64,000 bases of DNA from an uncultured Blautia sp. (GTDB lineage Bacteria > Bacillota > Clostridia > Lachnospirales > Lachnospiraceae). The first letter of the stretch is position 1. Every line of letters begins with the position of its first letter. The notes under the pieces were generated by a model. It saw only the letters and a program-made list of their open reading frames with translations. It had not been told where the DNA came from and made no database searches. Shown piece after piece: positions 8,170 to 16,947 of this stretch. The position numbers were made by a program, and so were the translations under genes. The DNA lies in contig CATXEA010000019.1 of assembly GCA_958367245.1 (NCBI GenBank), positions 1 through 64,000 of the forward strand, written 5' to 3'.

Positions 8170-8766
8170 TTAAAGTTCTACTCTGCCTTCCAACGCGCGC
8201 AAAAGCGTCACCTCATCAATATACTCCAAATCTCCGCCCACCGGAACTCCGCTTGCGATACGGCTCACCTTAATTCCTGTAGGTTTGATAAGCTTGCTGA
8301 TGTACATAGCTGTAGTTTCTCCCTCCAGACTGGAGTTCGTAGCAATAATCACTTCATTCACATCTCCCGCCAGACGCTTCATCAGTTCTTTTAATTTAAT
8401 ATCGTCAGGGCCGATTCCCAGCATGGGGGAAATAGCGCCGTGAAGTACATGATAAACGCCCTCGAACTTACCTGTTTTTTCGTAAGCGGCAAGATCTCTG
8501 GTATTTTCCACTACCATAATAGTAGAATGATCCCTTCGAGGATTGCTGCAGATTGGACAGAGTTCCTTATCCGTGAGGGTATAACAGCTTTTGCAATACT
8601 GAACATTTTCCCTTGCATTTACAATAGAAGACGTAAGCTGTTCCACCTGTTCTTTCGGCATATTCATAATATGAAAAGCCAGACGCTGGGCAGATTTCGC
8701 CCCAATCCCGGGAAGATGGGAAAGCTGTTCGATCAGTTTATTGATATGACTGCTGTAGTATTCCAT
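8170..8766 (-). CDS. recR: Recombination protein RecR
   Basis: 198 residues, full length. RecR works with RecO/RecF to load RecA at single-strand gaps. Helix-hairpin-helix LPGIGAKSAQRLA (18-30), the four-cysteine zinc finger C58, C61, C70, C73, and the Toprim domain (IMVVENTRDLAAYEKTG, then EVIIATNSSLEGETTA) are all present. Its start codon overlaps the ybaB stop by one base, and dnaX lies upstream, the common dnaX-ybaB-recR operon. Confidence 0.97.
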   Translation of the reverse strand: MEYYSSHINKLIEQLSHLPGIGAKSAQRLAFHIMNMPKEQVEQLTSSIVNARENVQYCKSCYTLTDKELCPICSNPRRDHSTIMVVENTRDLAAYEKTGKFEGVYHVLHGAISPMLGIGPDDIKLKELMKRLAGDVNEVIIATNSSLEGETTAMYISKLIKPTGIKVSRIASGVPVGGDLEYIDEVTLLRALEGRVEL

Positions 8767-9113
8767 CAGAATGGAAATCCTCCGCCAAGTCCGCCTGTAA
8801 GTTTGGACATAACGGCTGTAGACTCTTCTTCCACCTTACGCAGAGCTTCATTTGTGGCTGCTACGATAAGATCCTCCAGCATTTCAATATCATCCGGGTC
8901 CACTACTTCTTCTGCCAGCTTCACCTTTGTCACTTCTCTTTTACCGGAGATAGTCACCTCAACAGCTCCTCCGCCTGCAGTTGCTGTAAATTCTTTCTCT
9001 TCCAGAGCTTTCTGATTTTCTTCCATCTGACGCTGCATCTTCTGCGCCTGTTTCATAAGATTGTTCATATTTCCCGGCATACCCATGCCCGGGAATCCAC
9101 CACGTTTAGCCAT
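8766..9113 (-). CDS. ybaB: YbaB/EbfC family nucleoid-associated protein
   Basis: 115 residues. Small DNA-binding dimer associated with the nucleoid. Family features: glycine/methionine-rich N-terminus (GMGMPGNMNNLMKQAQKMQ), a long amphipathic helix, then the beta-sheet core GGGAVEVTISGKREVTKVKL and the DDIEMLEDLIVAATNEAL helix. Ends with a glycine-rich tail. Lies between dnaX (14 bases) and recR (one-base overlap). Confidence 0.95.
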   Translation of the reverse strand: MAKRGGFPGMGMPGNMNNLMKQAQKMQRQMEENQKALEEKEFTATAGGGAVEVTISGKREVTKVKLAEEVVDPDDIEMLEDLIVAATNEALRKVEEESTAVMSKLTGGLGGGFPF

Positions 9114-9127
9114 AGTGATAATCCTCC

Positions 9128-10732
9128 TTATTCTTCCTCTTCTTTATCTTCCTCAATGATTACATCCATGTGAATGTTCTCACGGATTGCCTGATCTACG
9201 GTAATCTGTGCAAGATTGCTGTGCTGATGTTCTTTGGCAACAAGCATTTCTATGTTCACAGCTTTTCCGGTCTGAGCAGCGATAATATCCTGAAGTTCCT
9301 TTTGCGCCTCCGGATTTTCCGCATAATTTTTTCCAAGGAAATCCTGAAACTCCACGTATAATGTCGCATCTGCTGTTTCCCCGTTATATTTGGGAATGGA
9401 TTTCTGAAGCATCTGGCGGAAAAGTCCGGTCGTCTGACCAACAATCCCTTTCCAGTTTGCCACAATTTTCTGAAGGTCTTCCGGCGCTGCCTTGGAAGGC
9501 TTGTATGCCTGCGGTTCCCCGGAATTTTCTTTTCCATCTGCCGGTGCTCCTGCTGCAATGACCACCTGCTGCACAGGACGCTCCTCCATCTGTTTTTCAA
9601 GGACACGGATTCGGTCAAGCACAGAATCCAGATTCGCTTCCATTGCAGGACGACAAAGCTTAATCAGCGCAATCTCCACAAGCACCCTTTTCTGTGTAGC
9701 GAAGCGGATCTGACTGGACAGTTCCGAAAAAATCCTGATATACCGCATCAGAGTTTCCGCATCTGTCATCTCACTCTCTTCTTTGAGAAGTTCCAGATTC
9801 TCCGACGAAACATCAATCGCATCCTCCGGATTTTCTGAAGTTTTTACCAGAAGAAGATTACGCATATACCATGTGAAATCTCCGACAAACTGACTCAGCT
9901 CTCTTCCCCCTACAATCAGTTCCTCCAGAATCCTGATCGCCCCGGTAACATTTCCTGCAAGAACCTGACGCAGAAGCTTGCTGAACACTTCCGTATCTAC
10001 AGCTCCAAGCACCTCAAGAACTTTGTCATAAGTCAGTTCCTGACCGAGATAAAAAGCAATGCACTGGTCAAGAAGACTTAAAGCGTCTCGCATGGAACCG
10101 TCGCCTGCTTTCGCAACATAGCGCACAGCTTTTTCTTCCGCCTCCACTCCTTCTGCACGAAGAAGCTCCTGAAGCCTCGCAGCAATGGTATCAATCGTGA
10201 TTCGGTGGAAGTCATAGCGCTGACATCTGGAAAGAATCGTAATCGGAATCTTATGCGCCTCTGTGGTAGCCAGAATAAATATAACATATGACGGCGGTTC
10301 TTCCAGCGTCTTAAGAAGAGCATTGAACGCCCCCGTGGAAAGCATATGAACCTCGTCGATAATGTATACTTTATACCTGCCTTCCGTGGGACGGTAGGAT
10401 ACCTCCTCCCTTATCTCTCGGATGTTATCCACACCATTGTTGGACGCAGCGTCAATCTCGATCACATTCATGGAAGTTCCTGCCTGAATCGCTTTACACA
10501 TGGCGCATTCATTACAGGGGCTTCCGTTTATCGGATGCTCACAGTTTACAGCTTTCGCCAGTATCTTTGCAACAGAAGTCTTACCGGTTCCTCTTGTGCC
10601 GCAAAACAGATAGGCGTGACCAATTCTGTCATGGGTAATCTGATTTCTTAAGGTTGTCACAATGTGTTCCTGGCCTTTCACCTCATCGAAGCTGTCCGGC
10701 CGAAATTTTCTGTAAAGGGCAGTGTAACTCAT
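9128..10732 (-). CDS. dnaX: DNA polymerase III subunit gamma/tau
   Basis: 534 residues. Clamp-loader ATPase of the replicative polymerase. Seen: Walker A FCGTRGTGKTS (about 43-53), four-cysteine zinc module CEHPINGSPCNECAMC, Walker B IDEVHML and the SRC arginine-finger motif in LSRCQRYDFHR, then the collar domain and a variable C-terminal region about 385-534 that would bind the polymerase subunit. Somewhat short for a tau protein. I saw no A AAA AAG slippery heptamer in the C-terminal part. A GC-rich hairpin lies 25 bases upstream of the start. Confidence 0.97.
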   Translation of the reverse strand: MSYTALYRKFRPDSFDEVKGQEHIVTTLRNQITHDRIGHAYLFCGTRGTGKTSVAKILAKAVNCEHPINGSPCNECAMCKAIQAGTSMNVIEIDAASNNGVDNIREIREEVSYRPTEGRYKVYIIDEVHMLSTGAFNALLKTLEEPPSYVIFILATTEAHKIPITILSRCQRYDFHRITIDTIAARLQELLRAEGVEAEEKAVRYVAKAGDGSMRDALSLLDQCIAFYLGQELTYDKVLEVLGAVDTEVFSKLLRQVLAGNVTGAIRILEELIVGGRELSQFVGDFTWYMRNLLLVKTSENPEDAIDVSSENLELLKEESEMTDAETLMRYIRIFSELSSQIRFATQKRVLVEIALIKLCRPAMEANLDSVLDRIRVLEKQMEERPVQQVVIAAGAPADGKENSGEPQAYKPSKAAPEDLQKIVANWKGIVGQTTGLFRQMLQKSIPKYNGETADATLYVEFQDFLGKNYAENPEAQKELQDIIAAQTGKAVNIEMLVAKEHQHSNLAQITVDQAIRENIHMDVIIEEDKEEEE

Positions 10733-10756
10733 AAACAGACTCCTTTAACATTACAG

Positions 10757-10790
10757 CCGCCGCGGAAAAAAACCGCGGCGGTAATTTTTT
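10757..10790 (+). terminator. Perfect GC-rich hairpin between pfkA and dnaX
   Basis: CCGCCGCGG (10757-10765), a seven-A loop and CCGCGGCGG (10773-10781). The T-run follows on the plus strand (10785-10790), yet both neighbouring genes are on the minus strand, where the T-run sits in the loop. It may terminate pfkA imperfectly, block antisense transcription, or act in the dnaX leader. Confidence 0.55.
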
Positions 10791-10842
10791 GTCTTATTAA
10801 TAATAATGGAAAAGCCTATGTTCCGTCAAGTCCGGAAATACT

Positions 10843-11925
10843 TTAATCTCCAAAGCTGATTCCGATTTCTTTAGCTGCAAGTACAGTCTGATCTTTTGGA
10901 GATACCATCTTTAATTTGCCAGCGCAGTCAGCCAGAGGAACACGGGTAATCTTTCCGTCTACAATTCCTACCATGATACCGAATTCACCGTCGATAATAG
11001 CCTGTGCTGCTCCTGCTCCGATTCTTGTGGAAAGCACACGGTCATACGCGCACGGCTCGCCGCCTCGCTGTGTATGGCCCGGAACTGTGATACGAACTTC
11101 TGCGCCTGTCTCCTTAAAGATACGGTCTGCAATTTCATAAGAAACTGACGGATATTTTTTCGCTCTTGCTTCCAGTTTCTCTTTATATTTTTTCTTAGGC
11201 AGCTCTGCATCTTCTTTGGAAATCGCGCCTTCTGCAACTGCAAGAATCGTAAAGCGCTTGCCTGCCTTTGCGCGTTTTTTGATTGCATCTACCACCTTCT
11301 TGATATCGTAAGGAATTTCCGGAATCAGGATTATGTCCGCTCCTCCTGCTATTCCGGCATGAAGAGTAAGGCTTCCTACCTTATGTCCCATAACCTCTAC
11401 GATGAAAACACGTCCATGAGAAGCTGCAGTTGTATGAATACAGTCAATCGCATTCGTCGCAATATTTACTGCGCTCTGGAAACCGAAGGTCATATCTGTA
11501 CCGTAAATGTCGTTGTCGATTGTCTTTGGAAGATGAATAATATTCAATCCTTCTTCACGGAGAAGATTGGCTGTTTTCTGCGTTCCGTTTCCGCCCAGAA
11601 TTACCAGACAGTCCAGACAGAGCTTATAATACGTCTGCTTCATAGCCGCCACTTTATCAAGACCTTTTTCGTCCGGCACACGCATCAGCTTAAACGGCTG
11701 TCTGGATGTTCCCAGAATCGTTCCGCCCTGTGTAAGGATTCCGGAAAAATCTTTAGATGTAAGCATACGGTATTTACCGTAGATTAATCCCTTATAGCCA
11801 TCGTCGAAACCGTAAACCTCCAGCTCGTCAAGATTGTTTGACAGCCCCTTTACAACGCCTCGCATGGTTGCATTTAATGCCTGACAATCGCCGCCGCTTG
11901 TCAGTAAGCCGATTCTTTTCATCAT
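10843..11925 (-). CDS. pfkA: 6-phosphofructokinase
   Basis: 360 residues, the PfkA fold. It phosphorylates fructose 6-phosphate in glycolysis. Phosphate loop LLTSGGDCQALNA, the nucleotide motif GGNGT (111-115) and the catalytic PKTIDND (133-139) are visible. The glycine after N113 predicts ATP use, whereas the K in PKTIDND (G in the classic ATP enzymes) is typical of the PPi/mixed clade; this pair is known from ATP-dependent group III enzymes. The donor is therefore probably ATP but not certain. Stands alone, 110 bases upstream of dnaX; GGAGGG precedes the start. Confidence 0.92.
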   Translation of the reverse strand: MMKRIGLLTSGGDCQALNATMRGVVKGLSNNLDELEVYGFDDGYKGLIYGKYRMLTSKDFSGILTQGGTILGTSRQPFKLMRVPDEKGLDKVAAMKQTYYKLCLDCLVILGGNGTQKTANLLREEGLNIIHLPKTIDNDIYGTDMTFGFQSAVNIATNAIDCIHTTAASHGRVFIVEVMGHKVGSLTLHAGIAGGADIILIPEIPYDIKKVVDAIKKRAKAGKRFTILAVAEGAISKEDAELPKKKYKEKLEARAKKYPSVSYEIADRIFKETGAEVRITVPGHTQRGGEPCAYDRVLSTRIGAGAAQAIIDGEFGIMVGIVDGKITRVPLADCAGKLKMVSPKDQTVLAAKEIGISFGD

Positions 11926-12099
11926 AGTGATTCCCTCCAGTTTTTATTGTATAGTATTTATCGTTCAAAGTATATTTATTATATAATATTTTCAAAATAC
12001 GCACAATAGAAACTCTGTATTCTTTTATAAATCCACATAAAAGCCTGTCAATTCATCGCCTGCGCCCAAAGTATATCTCGTTGAATTTCCGGTATTCTA

Positions 12100-12128
12100 T
12101 TGACAAACCCTTTAAAAACGTCTATACT
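12100..12128 (+). promoter_or_regulatory. Promoter of the SRP RNA gene
   Basis: TTGACA (12100-12105), 17-base spacer, TATACT (12123-12128). The predicted start, about 12134, coincides with the 5' end of the SRP RNA. Confidence 0.85.
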
Positions 12129-12132
12129 TAAA

Positions 12133-12395
12133 GTCCGCGCAGCCGGGGAGTTAGCGGTGCCCTGTACCTGCAATCCGCTACAGCAGGGGTGATGCCAATC
12201 CGAGGCTTGTATCCTGTGGAGCTGCCCTCTATAAGTGGCGTTGACGTTTGGGTCTTACGCAACAGGAATCTGTGAACCGTGTCAGGGCAGGAATGCAGCA
12301 GCACTAAGCAGAAGCTCTTGTGTGCCGTAAGGGTGCCTGGGCTGAGTTAACTGCAGAGGTAACGTCTGTGGGACCATTCCGAAGTGCGGCGCGCG
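12133..12395 (+). ncRNA. ffs: Signal recognition particle RNA, large bacterial type
   Basis: About 260 bases with an Alu domain, as in Bacillus and many Clostridia. The 5' part contains the Alu-type segment GCCGGGGAGTTAGCGGTGCC followed by CTGCAATCCGCTACAGCAGG. The apical helix 8, which binds Ffh, is recognisable around 12285-12315 by GTGTCAGG, GCAGGAATGCAGCAGC and ACTAAGC. The 3' end (GCGGCGCGC) pairs with the 5' end (CCGCGC). It is flanked by its own promoter and terminator and stands between pfkA and a MATE gene. The exact ends are accurate to a few bases. Confidence 0.93.
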
Positions 12396-12410
12396 TAATA
12401 AAAAAACAAT

Positions 12411-12446
12411 AATCTCCATCCGGATTTTCCGAATGGAGATTTTTTT
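12411..12446. terminator. Terminator of SRP RNA, shared with the MATE gene
   Basis: AATCTCCAT and ATGGAGATT form a stem with an extra CCGGA/TCCG pairing; T-tracts follow on the plus strand and A-tracts precede it, so it can work for the converging MATE gene too. Confidence 0.85.
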
Positions 12447-12453
12447 ATGCTTA

Positions 12454-13806
12454 CTATGCTGTTTTCGTCCTGTGCTTCTTTTTCATAATGTAAATATAAT
12501 AAGGGACAAGCGGAATCAGCGCCGCAAGCCACGCAGCCGGGTCAGAAAGGCAGACACCGGCAAAGCTGGTCCGTCCGGCAACAAGCATAACGATTCCGGC
12601 TCTTGCCACAAGCTCAAAGATTCCTCCCAGCATGGGAACCAGTCCATAGCCCATTCCCTGCAGGGCATTTCTGTAAATAAAAATACTTCCAAGAAATGGA
12701 TATGCCCAGAAAACCGTATGGAAGTATGTCACAGCAACATCAATTACGTCTGTTTCCGACGGACTCACAAACAGGTATGTGAGATATTTCCCGAAAAAGA
12801 ACATAACCGCCATTGTAAACACGCTCCATGCAAGTACCATGTACTGGGTATAGCGAACGCCTGTCCGCACCCTCTCCATCTTTCCTGCACCGCGGTTCTG
12901 TCCCACATAGGTAGCAAGAGTTGCGCCAAACGCCACAAACACCGTAGCTACGATATTCTGTATTTTTCCTGCCGCGGAAAAGCCTGCCATATGCGCAGGG
13001 CCATAAATATTTACCGCGCCCTGTACCATAATCGTTCCGATCGCAGTAATCGAAAACTGAAGTCCCATGGGAATTCCAAGCGCCAGAAGTCTCTTGAAGC
13101 TGTCCATAGATACCTGAAAATCCTCTTTTTTCAGATGGAGAATCGGAAATCTTTTTACAATGTAAACAAGACAGAATATCGCAGAAATTCCCTGCGCGAT
13201 TACTGTTGCGTATCCGCAGCCTTCTACTCCCATTCCAAAAACTACAATAAATACGATATCAAGGATTACATTGATCACCGCAGAAATAATCAGGAAATAG
13301 AGAGGGGATTTGGAATCTCCCAAAGCCCTCAGAAACGCTGCAAGGGCATTATAAAGGGCAGTCACGCCAAGCCCCGCATAAATAACAGCCATATATCCTT
13401 TCACATCGCCGAAAACTTCCGCAGGAGAATTCATCATATGAAGGATTGTGCCGTTTGCCATTTCGAATCCAACCGTCATAACAATGGAGAACACTGCCAT
13501 CAGGTAAATAGACATCGCTACATAATGACGCATTCTGTCATATCGTTTCGCCCCAAACATCTGCGCTACAATAATCGCAAATCCGCTTGCCAGACCATTC
13601 AGCCATCCGGTCACAAAGAACATCAAAGAGCCTGTGCTTCCAATAGCTGCAAGCGCATTTACGCCGATGAACTGTCCGGCAACAATGGAATCCGCAATAT
13701 TATAAAACTGCTGAAAAATGTTTCCGAGACACATGGGAATCATAAATGAGATAATCAGCTTCACCGGATTTCCCACGGTCATATCATTTGTGGTACTTTT
13801 TGCCAT
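12454..13806 (-). CDS. MATE family efflux transporter
   Basis: 450 residues, about twelve hydrophobic helices in two related halves, the NorM/DinF-like MATE architecture. These use a sodium or proton gradient to export cationic drugs or metabolites. Typical MATE blocks: MTVGNPVKLIISFMIPMCLG at the start, NIADSIVAGQFIG, and the repeat in the second half. Substrate unknown. It converges on the SRP RNA gene and shares its terminator; GGGAGG precedes the start. Confidence 0.92.
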   Translation of the reverse strand: MAKSTTNDMTVGNPVKLIISFMIPMCLGNIFQQFYNIADSIVAGQFIGVNALAAIGSTGSLMFFVTGWLNGLASGFAIIVAQMFGAKRYDRMRHYVAMSIYLMAVFSIVMTVGFEMANGTILHMMNSPAEVFGDVKGYMAVIYAGLGVTALYNALAAFLRALGDSKSPLYFLIISAVINVILDIVFIVVFGMGVEGCGYATVIAQGISAIFCLVYIVKRFPILHLKKEDFQVSMDSFKRLLALGIPMGLQFSITAIGTIMVQGAVNIYGPAHMAGFSAAGKIQNIVATVFVAFGATLATYVGQNRGAGKMERVRTGVRYTQYMVLAWSVFTMAVMFFFGKYLTYLFVSPSETDVIDVAVTYFHTVFWAYPFLGSIFIYRNALQGMGYGLVPMLGGIFELVARAGIVMLVAGRTSFAGVCLSDPAAWLAALIPLVPYYIYIMKKKHRTKTA

Positions 13807-13959
13807 AAATTTCCTCCCTTCGTCAAAAAAAATGCCCCGGCACTTTCTGATTCTGCCGAGACATCTACCTCAAAACAATCAAAAACACATTTGAAATGCG
13901 GATTTTATTATAGCTCATTTTTTCCAGATTGCAAGAGGGGTTTTTATTTTATTTTTCAT

Positions 13960-14370
13960 TTATTTCCAACGGCTCTCCTGATTTTCACAGATTGTATTCC
14001 ACTGACAGTCACCGCAGATCTGCGCTCTTTTTCCCGCAGACAAAACTCTGCTCTCTACAGCTTTGGCAAATGCATCGAAGGTCATTTCCTGACCTTCCTC
14101 AAAACCGCACAGACTTAAAACAGCTCTGTCGTACTTCTCCACCTTTTCGAAATCTTCGCAAAGCTTTTCCCTGTTATTCGGACAGGCAGAACAGATTTCA
14201 TCCGTCTGAACCTGCAGGATGATTTCTGCGCCTTTTTCAAAAATTTCAAGCATTTCTGCCATATGCGCAGAAAAACTGTCGCTGTAGCCCTTTCCCTTAA
14301 AATAAGCAAGGCACATCCCATGGTGAGGGCGAAGAGGGATGCGCCTGTTCCTGCTTTCACATAACAACAT
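13960..14370 (-). CDS. DUF1284 domain protein (cysteine-rich)
   Basis: 136 residues from the chosen ATG. IPLRPHHGMCLAYFKGKGYS is the signature N-terminal block of DUF1284, followed by ICSACPNN and ICGDCQWN cysteine pairs that suggest an iron-sulfur or zinc site. Function of the family is unknown. I chose the ATG at 14370 (GGGAGA eleven bases upstream) over the longer reading, so the gene overlaps the end of bioY by 14 bases and is probably translated from the same message. Confidence 0.75.
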   Translation of the reverse strand: MLLCESRNRRIPLRPHHGMCLAYFKGKGYSDSFSAHMAEMLEIFEKGAEIILQVQTDEICSACPNNREKLCEDFEKVEKYDRAVLSLCGFEEGQEMTFDAFAKAVESRVLSAGKRAQICGDCQWNTICENQESRWK

Positions 14371-14911
14371 ATTTACGGATTCTCCCTGCCAGCATATACG
14401 CAAGCCCAATCTTAATCAGATCCGGTATAATAAAAGGAATCACACACCAGCCCAAAACTGTAATAAGTCCCACGCTTCCCGTTGTTCCCGCATAAACTGC
14501 CATGAACCATAAGGTTCCGAACGCATAGCATACCAGCAGTCCTGCAAGCATGGAAATAATCTGTATTACGCTTCTTTTGCCCGGAAGCTTTTCAAGCGCC
14601 CACATTATAAGAGCAGAGCCCATGAATCCAAGAATATATCCTCCTGTATTCCCCATAAGAACTCCTACTCCTCCTGTGAATCCGGCAAACACCGGAATTC
14701 CCACTGCTCCAAGAAGAATGTAAACCAGAACTGCTATTGTTCCTCTTTTTCCTCCAAGGACGCCAAATGCCAGAAATACGGCAAAGGTCTGTAAGGTAAA
14801 CGGAACCTGCGCAGGTATGGAAATCCATGAACAGATTGCCATAATTACCGCAAAAACAGCGATATACGCCATATCATAGGTCTTACTTTTCGTTGCTGCC
14901 ACCGTTGACAT
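14357..14911 (-). CDS. bioY: Biotin transporter BioY (ECF S component)
   Basis: 184 residues, six hydrophobic helices. BioY binds biotin and works with a shared ECF energizing module or alone. The conserved family blocks are visible: VPFTLQTFAVFLAFGVLGGKRG and GGYILGFMGSALI. No biotin biosynthesis gene or ECF ATPase is in the window. GGAGGAG precedes the start. The DUF1284 gene follows with overlapping ends. Confidence 0.95.
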   Translation of the reverse strand: MSTVAATKSKTYDMAYIAVFAVIMAICSWISIPAQVPFTLQTFAVFLAFGVLGGKRGTIAVLVYILLGAVGIPVFAGFTGGVGVLMGNTGGYILGFMGSALIMWALEKLPGKRSVIQIISMLAGLLVCYAFGTLWFMAVYAGTTGSVGLITVLGWCVIPFIIPDLIKIGLAYMLAGRIRKYVVM

Positions 14912-14943
14912 AATAACTCCTCCAATATCTTCTTTGTAATCTT

Positions 14944-14972
14944 AATGTATCACTAAGAGGAATGATTGTCAA
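14944..14972 (-). promoter_or_regulatory. Promoter of bioY
   Basis: Minus-strand TTGACA (14967-14972), 17-base spacer and TACATT (14944-14949). I saw no clear BirA/BioR palindrome near it. Confidence 0.65.
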
Positions 14973-14990
14973 CTATTTTTAATTTAAGGT

Positions 14991-15482
14991 TTACGATTGA
15001 GCTTCACTCTTCTTTTTCATAAGTTTTTTCTTTTCGCGAAGAGCTTTAAAAAAGGCGCTGAGCATAGTTGAACACTCCTCTTCCAAAATCCCCCGGGTAA
15101 CTTTTACTTTATGATTGAAACCGTCCATTTCCAGAATGTTGATAACCGAGCCTGCGCAGCCTGCCTTGGGATTCATACTTCCGATGACCACCTCATCAAT
15201 ACGTGACTGTACAAGAGCTCCCGCGCACATCTGGCAGGGTTCTAAAGTCACATACATGGTACATCCCTCCAGCCGCCAGTCGCCCAGCTTTTTACTCGCT
15301 TTTCGAATGGCGTTAAGCTCTGCGTGAGAGAGCGTATTTTTGTCCGTATTTCTTCTATTGTAACCTCTGGCAATTATTTTCCCATCGCACACAATGACGC
15401 ATCCGATGGGAACTTCCTCCAGCGCTTCCGCTTTTTTCGCCTGACGGATGGCTTCTTTCATAAAATGTTCCTGTTCAGTCAT
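14991..15482 (-). CDS. tadA: tRNA-specific adenosine deaminase TadA
   Basis: 163 residues. Deaminates adenosine 34 of tRNA-Arg(ACG) to inosine. The zinc site is intact: HAELNAI (H and catalytic E) and PCQMCAGAL (two cysteines). The family start MTEQEHFMKEAIRQAKKAE and GCVIVCDGKIIARGYN fit. A basic lysine-rich tail follows. The start overlaps the end of the upstream MATE gene by 8 bases. TadA, SRP RNA, dnaX, ybaB and recR are also close together in Bacillus. Confidence 0.96.
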   Translation of the reverse strand: MTEQEHFMKEAIRQAKKAEALEEVPIGCVIVCDGKIIARGYNRRNTDKNTLSHAELNAIRKASKKLGDWRLEGCTMYVTLEPCQMCAGALVQSRIDEVVIGSMNPKAGCAGSVINILEMDGFNHKVKVTRGILEEECSTMLSAFFKALREKKKLMKKKSEAQS

Positions 15483-16848
15483 AATTTTCCTCCACTGCAG
15501 TTTGCACCAGTTTTTTTCTGTTTTTTAAATAATAAAGAACCCCTACAATATCTGCGAGCGCCCATCCAATTGGAACGGAAACCCAGATTCCTTTCACTCC
15601 AAACGCCGGGACAGCCGAAAGGATATATGCAAGAATCACTCTTGTCCCAAGCGAAAAGACAGTAAGTACCACGGACATTCCCGGTCTTTTCACTGCGCGG
15701 TAAAAACCATACAGGAGAAACAGAAGCCCGATTCCAAAGTAGAACGCCCCTTCTATGCGAAGGTATCCCACGCCGACACTGATAATCTCCGTTTCCGTGC
15801 CTTTTACAAAAATCTGCATCAGCGGACGGGCAAACATACAGACAATTGCACTGATAACAAGGCAAAATACAAACGACGCTGCCGCTGCTTTTTTAATCCC
15901 TTCTCGAATCCGCTCTCCCTTCCCTGCACCATAATTCTGGGCAATAAAAGTAGAAAACGCATTCCCGAAATCCTGTACCGGCATATACGCAAACGAATCT
16001 ATTTTTACTGCTGCCGCAAACGCAGCCATGACCACTGAACCGAAACTGTTTACCAGTCCCTGTACCATCAGGATTCCAAAATTCATAACCGACTGCTGGA
16101 TACAAGTAAGAAAGGACAATGAGGATATCTCCCTGAGTACACCTTTGTCAAAATGCAGCTCTGCTTTCGAAATCCGAAACTGGGGGAAATTCCTCACAGT
16201 ATATACCATAATGCCGATGCCCGATACATATTGAGCCAGAACCGTAGCCTCCGCCGCCCCACGAACGCCTCTTCCCAGCACAAGGATAAACACCAGGTCA
16301 AGAACAATATTCAATCCTGCCGAGATTCCGAGAAAGGCGAGGGGAACCATAGAGTTTCCCACTGCCCGAAGAAGCGCCGCAAAAAAATTATATAAAAAAG
16401 TTGCGGCAATCCCCAGAAAAATCACCTGAAGATATTCCCTCATAAAAGGCAACACTTCCTCAGGTACCTGAAGGAGAACGAGAATCTGTCCCAGACCTCC
16501 CACTGCAGCCACATTCAAAATCAGTGTTACAATCCCTATCAGCACAAAGGAATGCACAATCGCAGCTTTCAGTTTCCCGGAATTTCTCTCCCCAAACGCA
16601 ATGGAAAACACTGCGCTGCTGCCCATACACATTCCAATCATAATAGAGGTCAAAAAGGTCATAAGCGTGTATGACGAACCAACTGCCGCCAGCGCATTTG
16701 CTCCAAGGAACCGCCCTACGATCAGCGTATCCGCTACATTATAGCATTGCTGCAGCAAATTCCCCGCCATCATGGGCAGGGCAAAGTAGATAAGATTTTT
16801 TGTTATATTTCCTTCTGTCAAGCTTCTTTGTCTCATAACTGTTTCCAT
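15475..16848 (-). CDS. MATE family efflux transporter
   Basis: 457 residues with about twelve membrane helices. MATE blocks: ITKNLIYFALPMMAGNLLQQ, CYNVADTLIVGRFLGANALA and TLIVGRFLGANALAAVGSSY near the N-terminus. It differs clearly from the MATE protein encoded at 12.5-13.8 kb, so it is not a recent duplicate. Substrate unknown. tadA is translationally coupled downstream (8-base overlap). Confidence 0.92.
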   Translation of the reverse strand: METVMRQRSLTEGNITKNLIYFALPMMAGNLLQQCYNVADTLIVGRFLGANALAAVGSSYTLMTFLTSIMIGMCMGSSAVFSIAFGERNSGKLKAAIVHSFVLIGIVTLILNVAAVGGLGQILVLLQVPEEVLPFMREYLQVIFLGIAATFLYNFFAALLRAVGNSMVPLAFLGISAGLNIVLDLVFILVLGRGVRGAAEATVLAQYVSGIGIMVYTVRNFPQFRISKAELHFDKGVLREISSLSFLTCIQQSVMNFGILMVQGLVNSFGSVVMAAFAAAVKIDSFAYMPVQDFGNAFSTFIAQNYGAGKGERIREGIKKAAAASFVFCLVISAIVCMFARPLMQIFVKGTETEIISVGVGYLRIEGAFYFGIGLLFLLYGFYRAVKRPGMSVVLTVFSLGTRVILAYILSAVPAFGVKGIWVSVPIGWALADIVGVLYYLKNRKKLVQTAVEENYD

Positions 16849-16910
16849 TTCTCCGCAATACTTTTCATTTTATCTGTTTCTGATTGTATCAAAAAACAGA
16901 CAAAATGAAA

Positions 16911-16942
16911 AGCATCCTCTGCCCTTTCAGGCAGAGGATGCT
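16911..16942 (-). terminator. Terminator after the secreted-protein gene
   Basis: Perfect 13-base stem AGCATCCTCTGCC (16911-16923) and GGCAGAGGATGCT (16930-16942), six-base loop, T-run on the minus strand. It starts only 5 bases beyond the stop codon at 16948 and separates this gene from the MATE gene. Confidence 0.92.
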
Positions 16943-16947
16943 TTCTT

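Noticed and set aside
9128..9650. Programmed frameshift in dnaX
   Set aside because: The A-rich run GGAAAAGAAAATTC does not form the A AAA AAG heptamer, and no following hairpin is evident.
12433..13749. 438-codon plus-strand open frame over the MATE gene
   Set aside because: Antisense shadow rich in His, Lys and Arg; the minus-strand protein has twelve helices and clear family motifs.
14912..14990. BirA/BioR operator at bioY
   Set aside because: No clear biotin-repressor palindrome in the 79 bases upstream; only a consensus promoter is visible.
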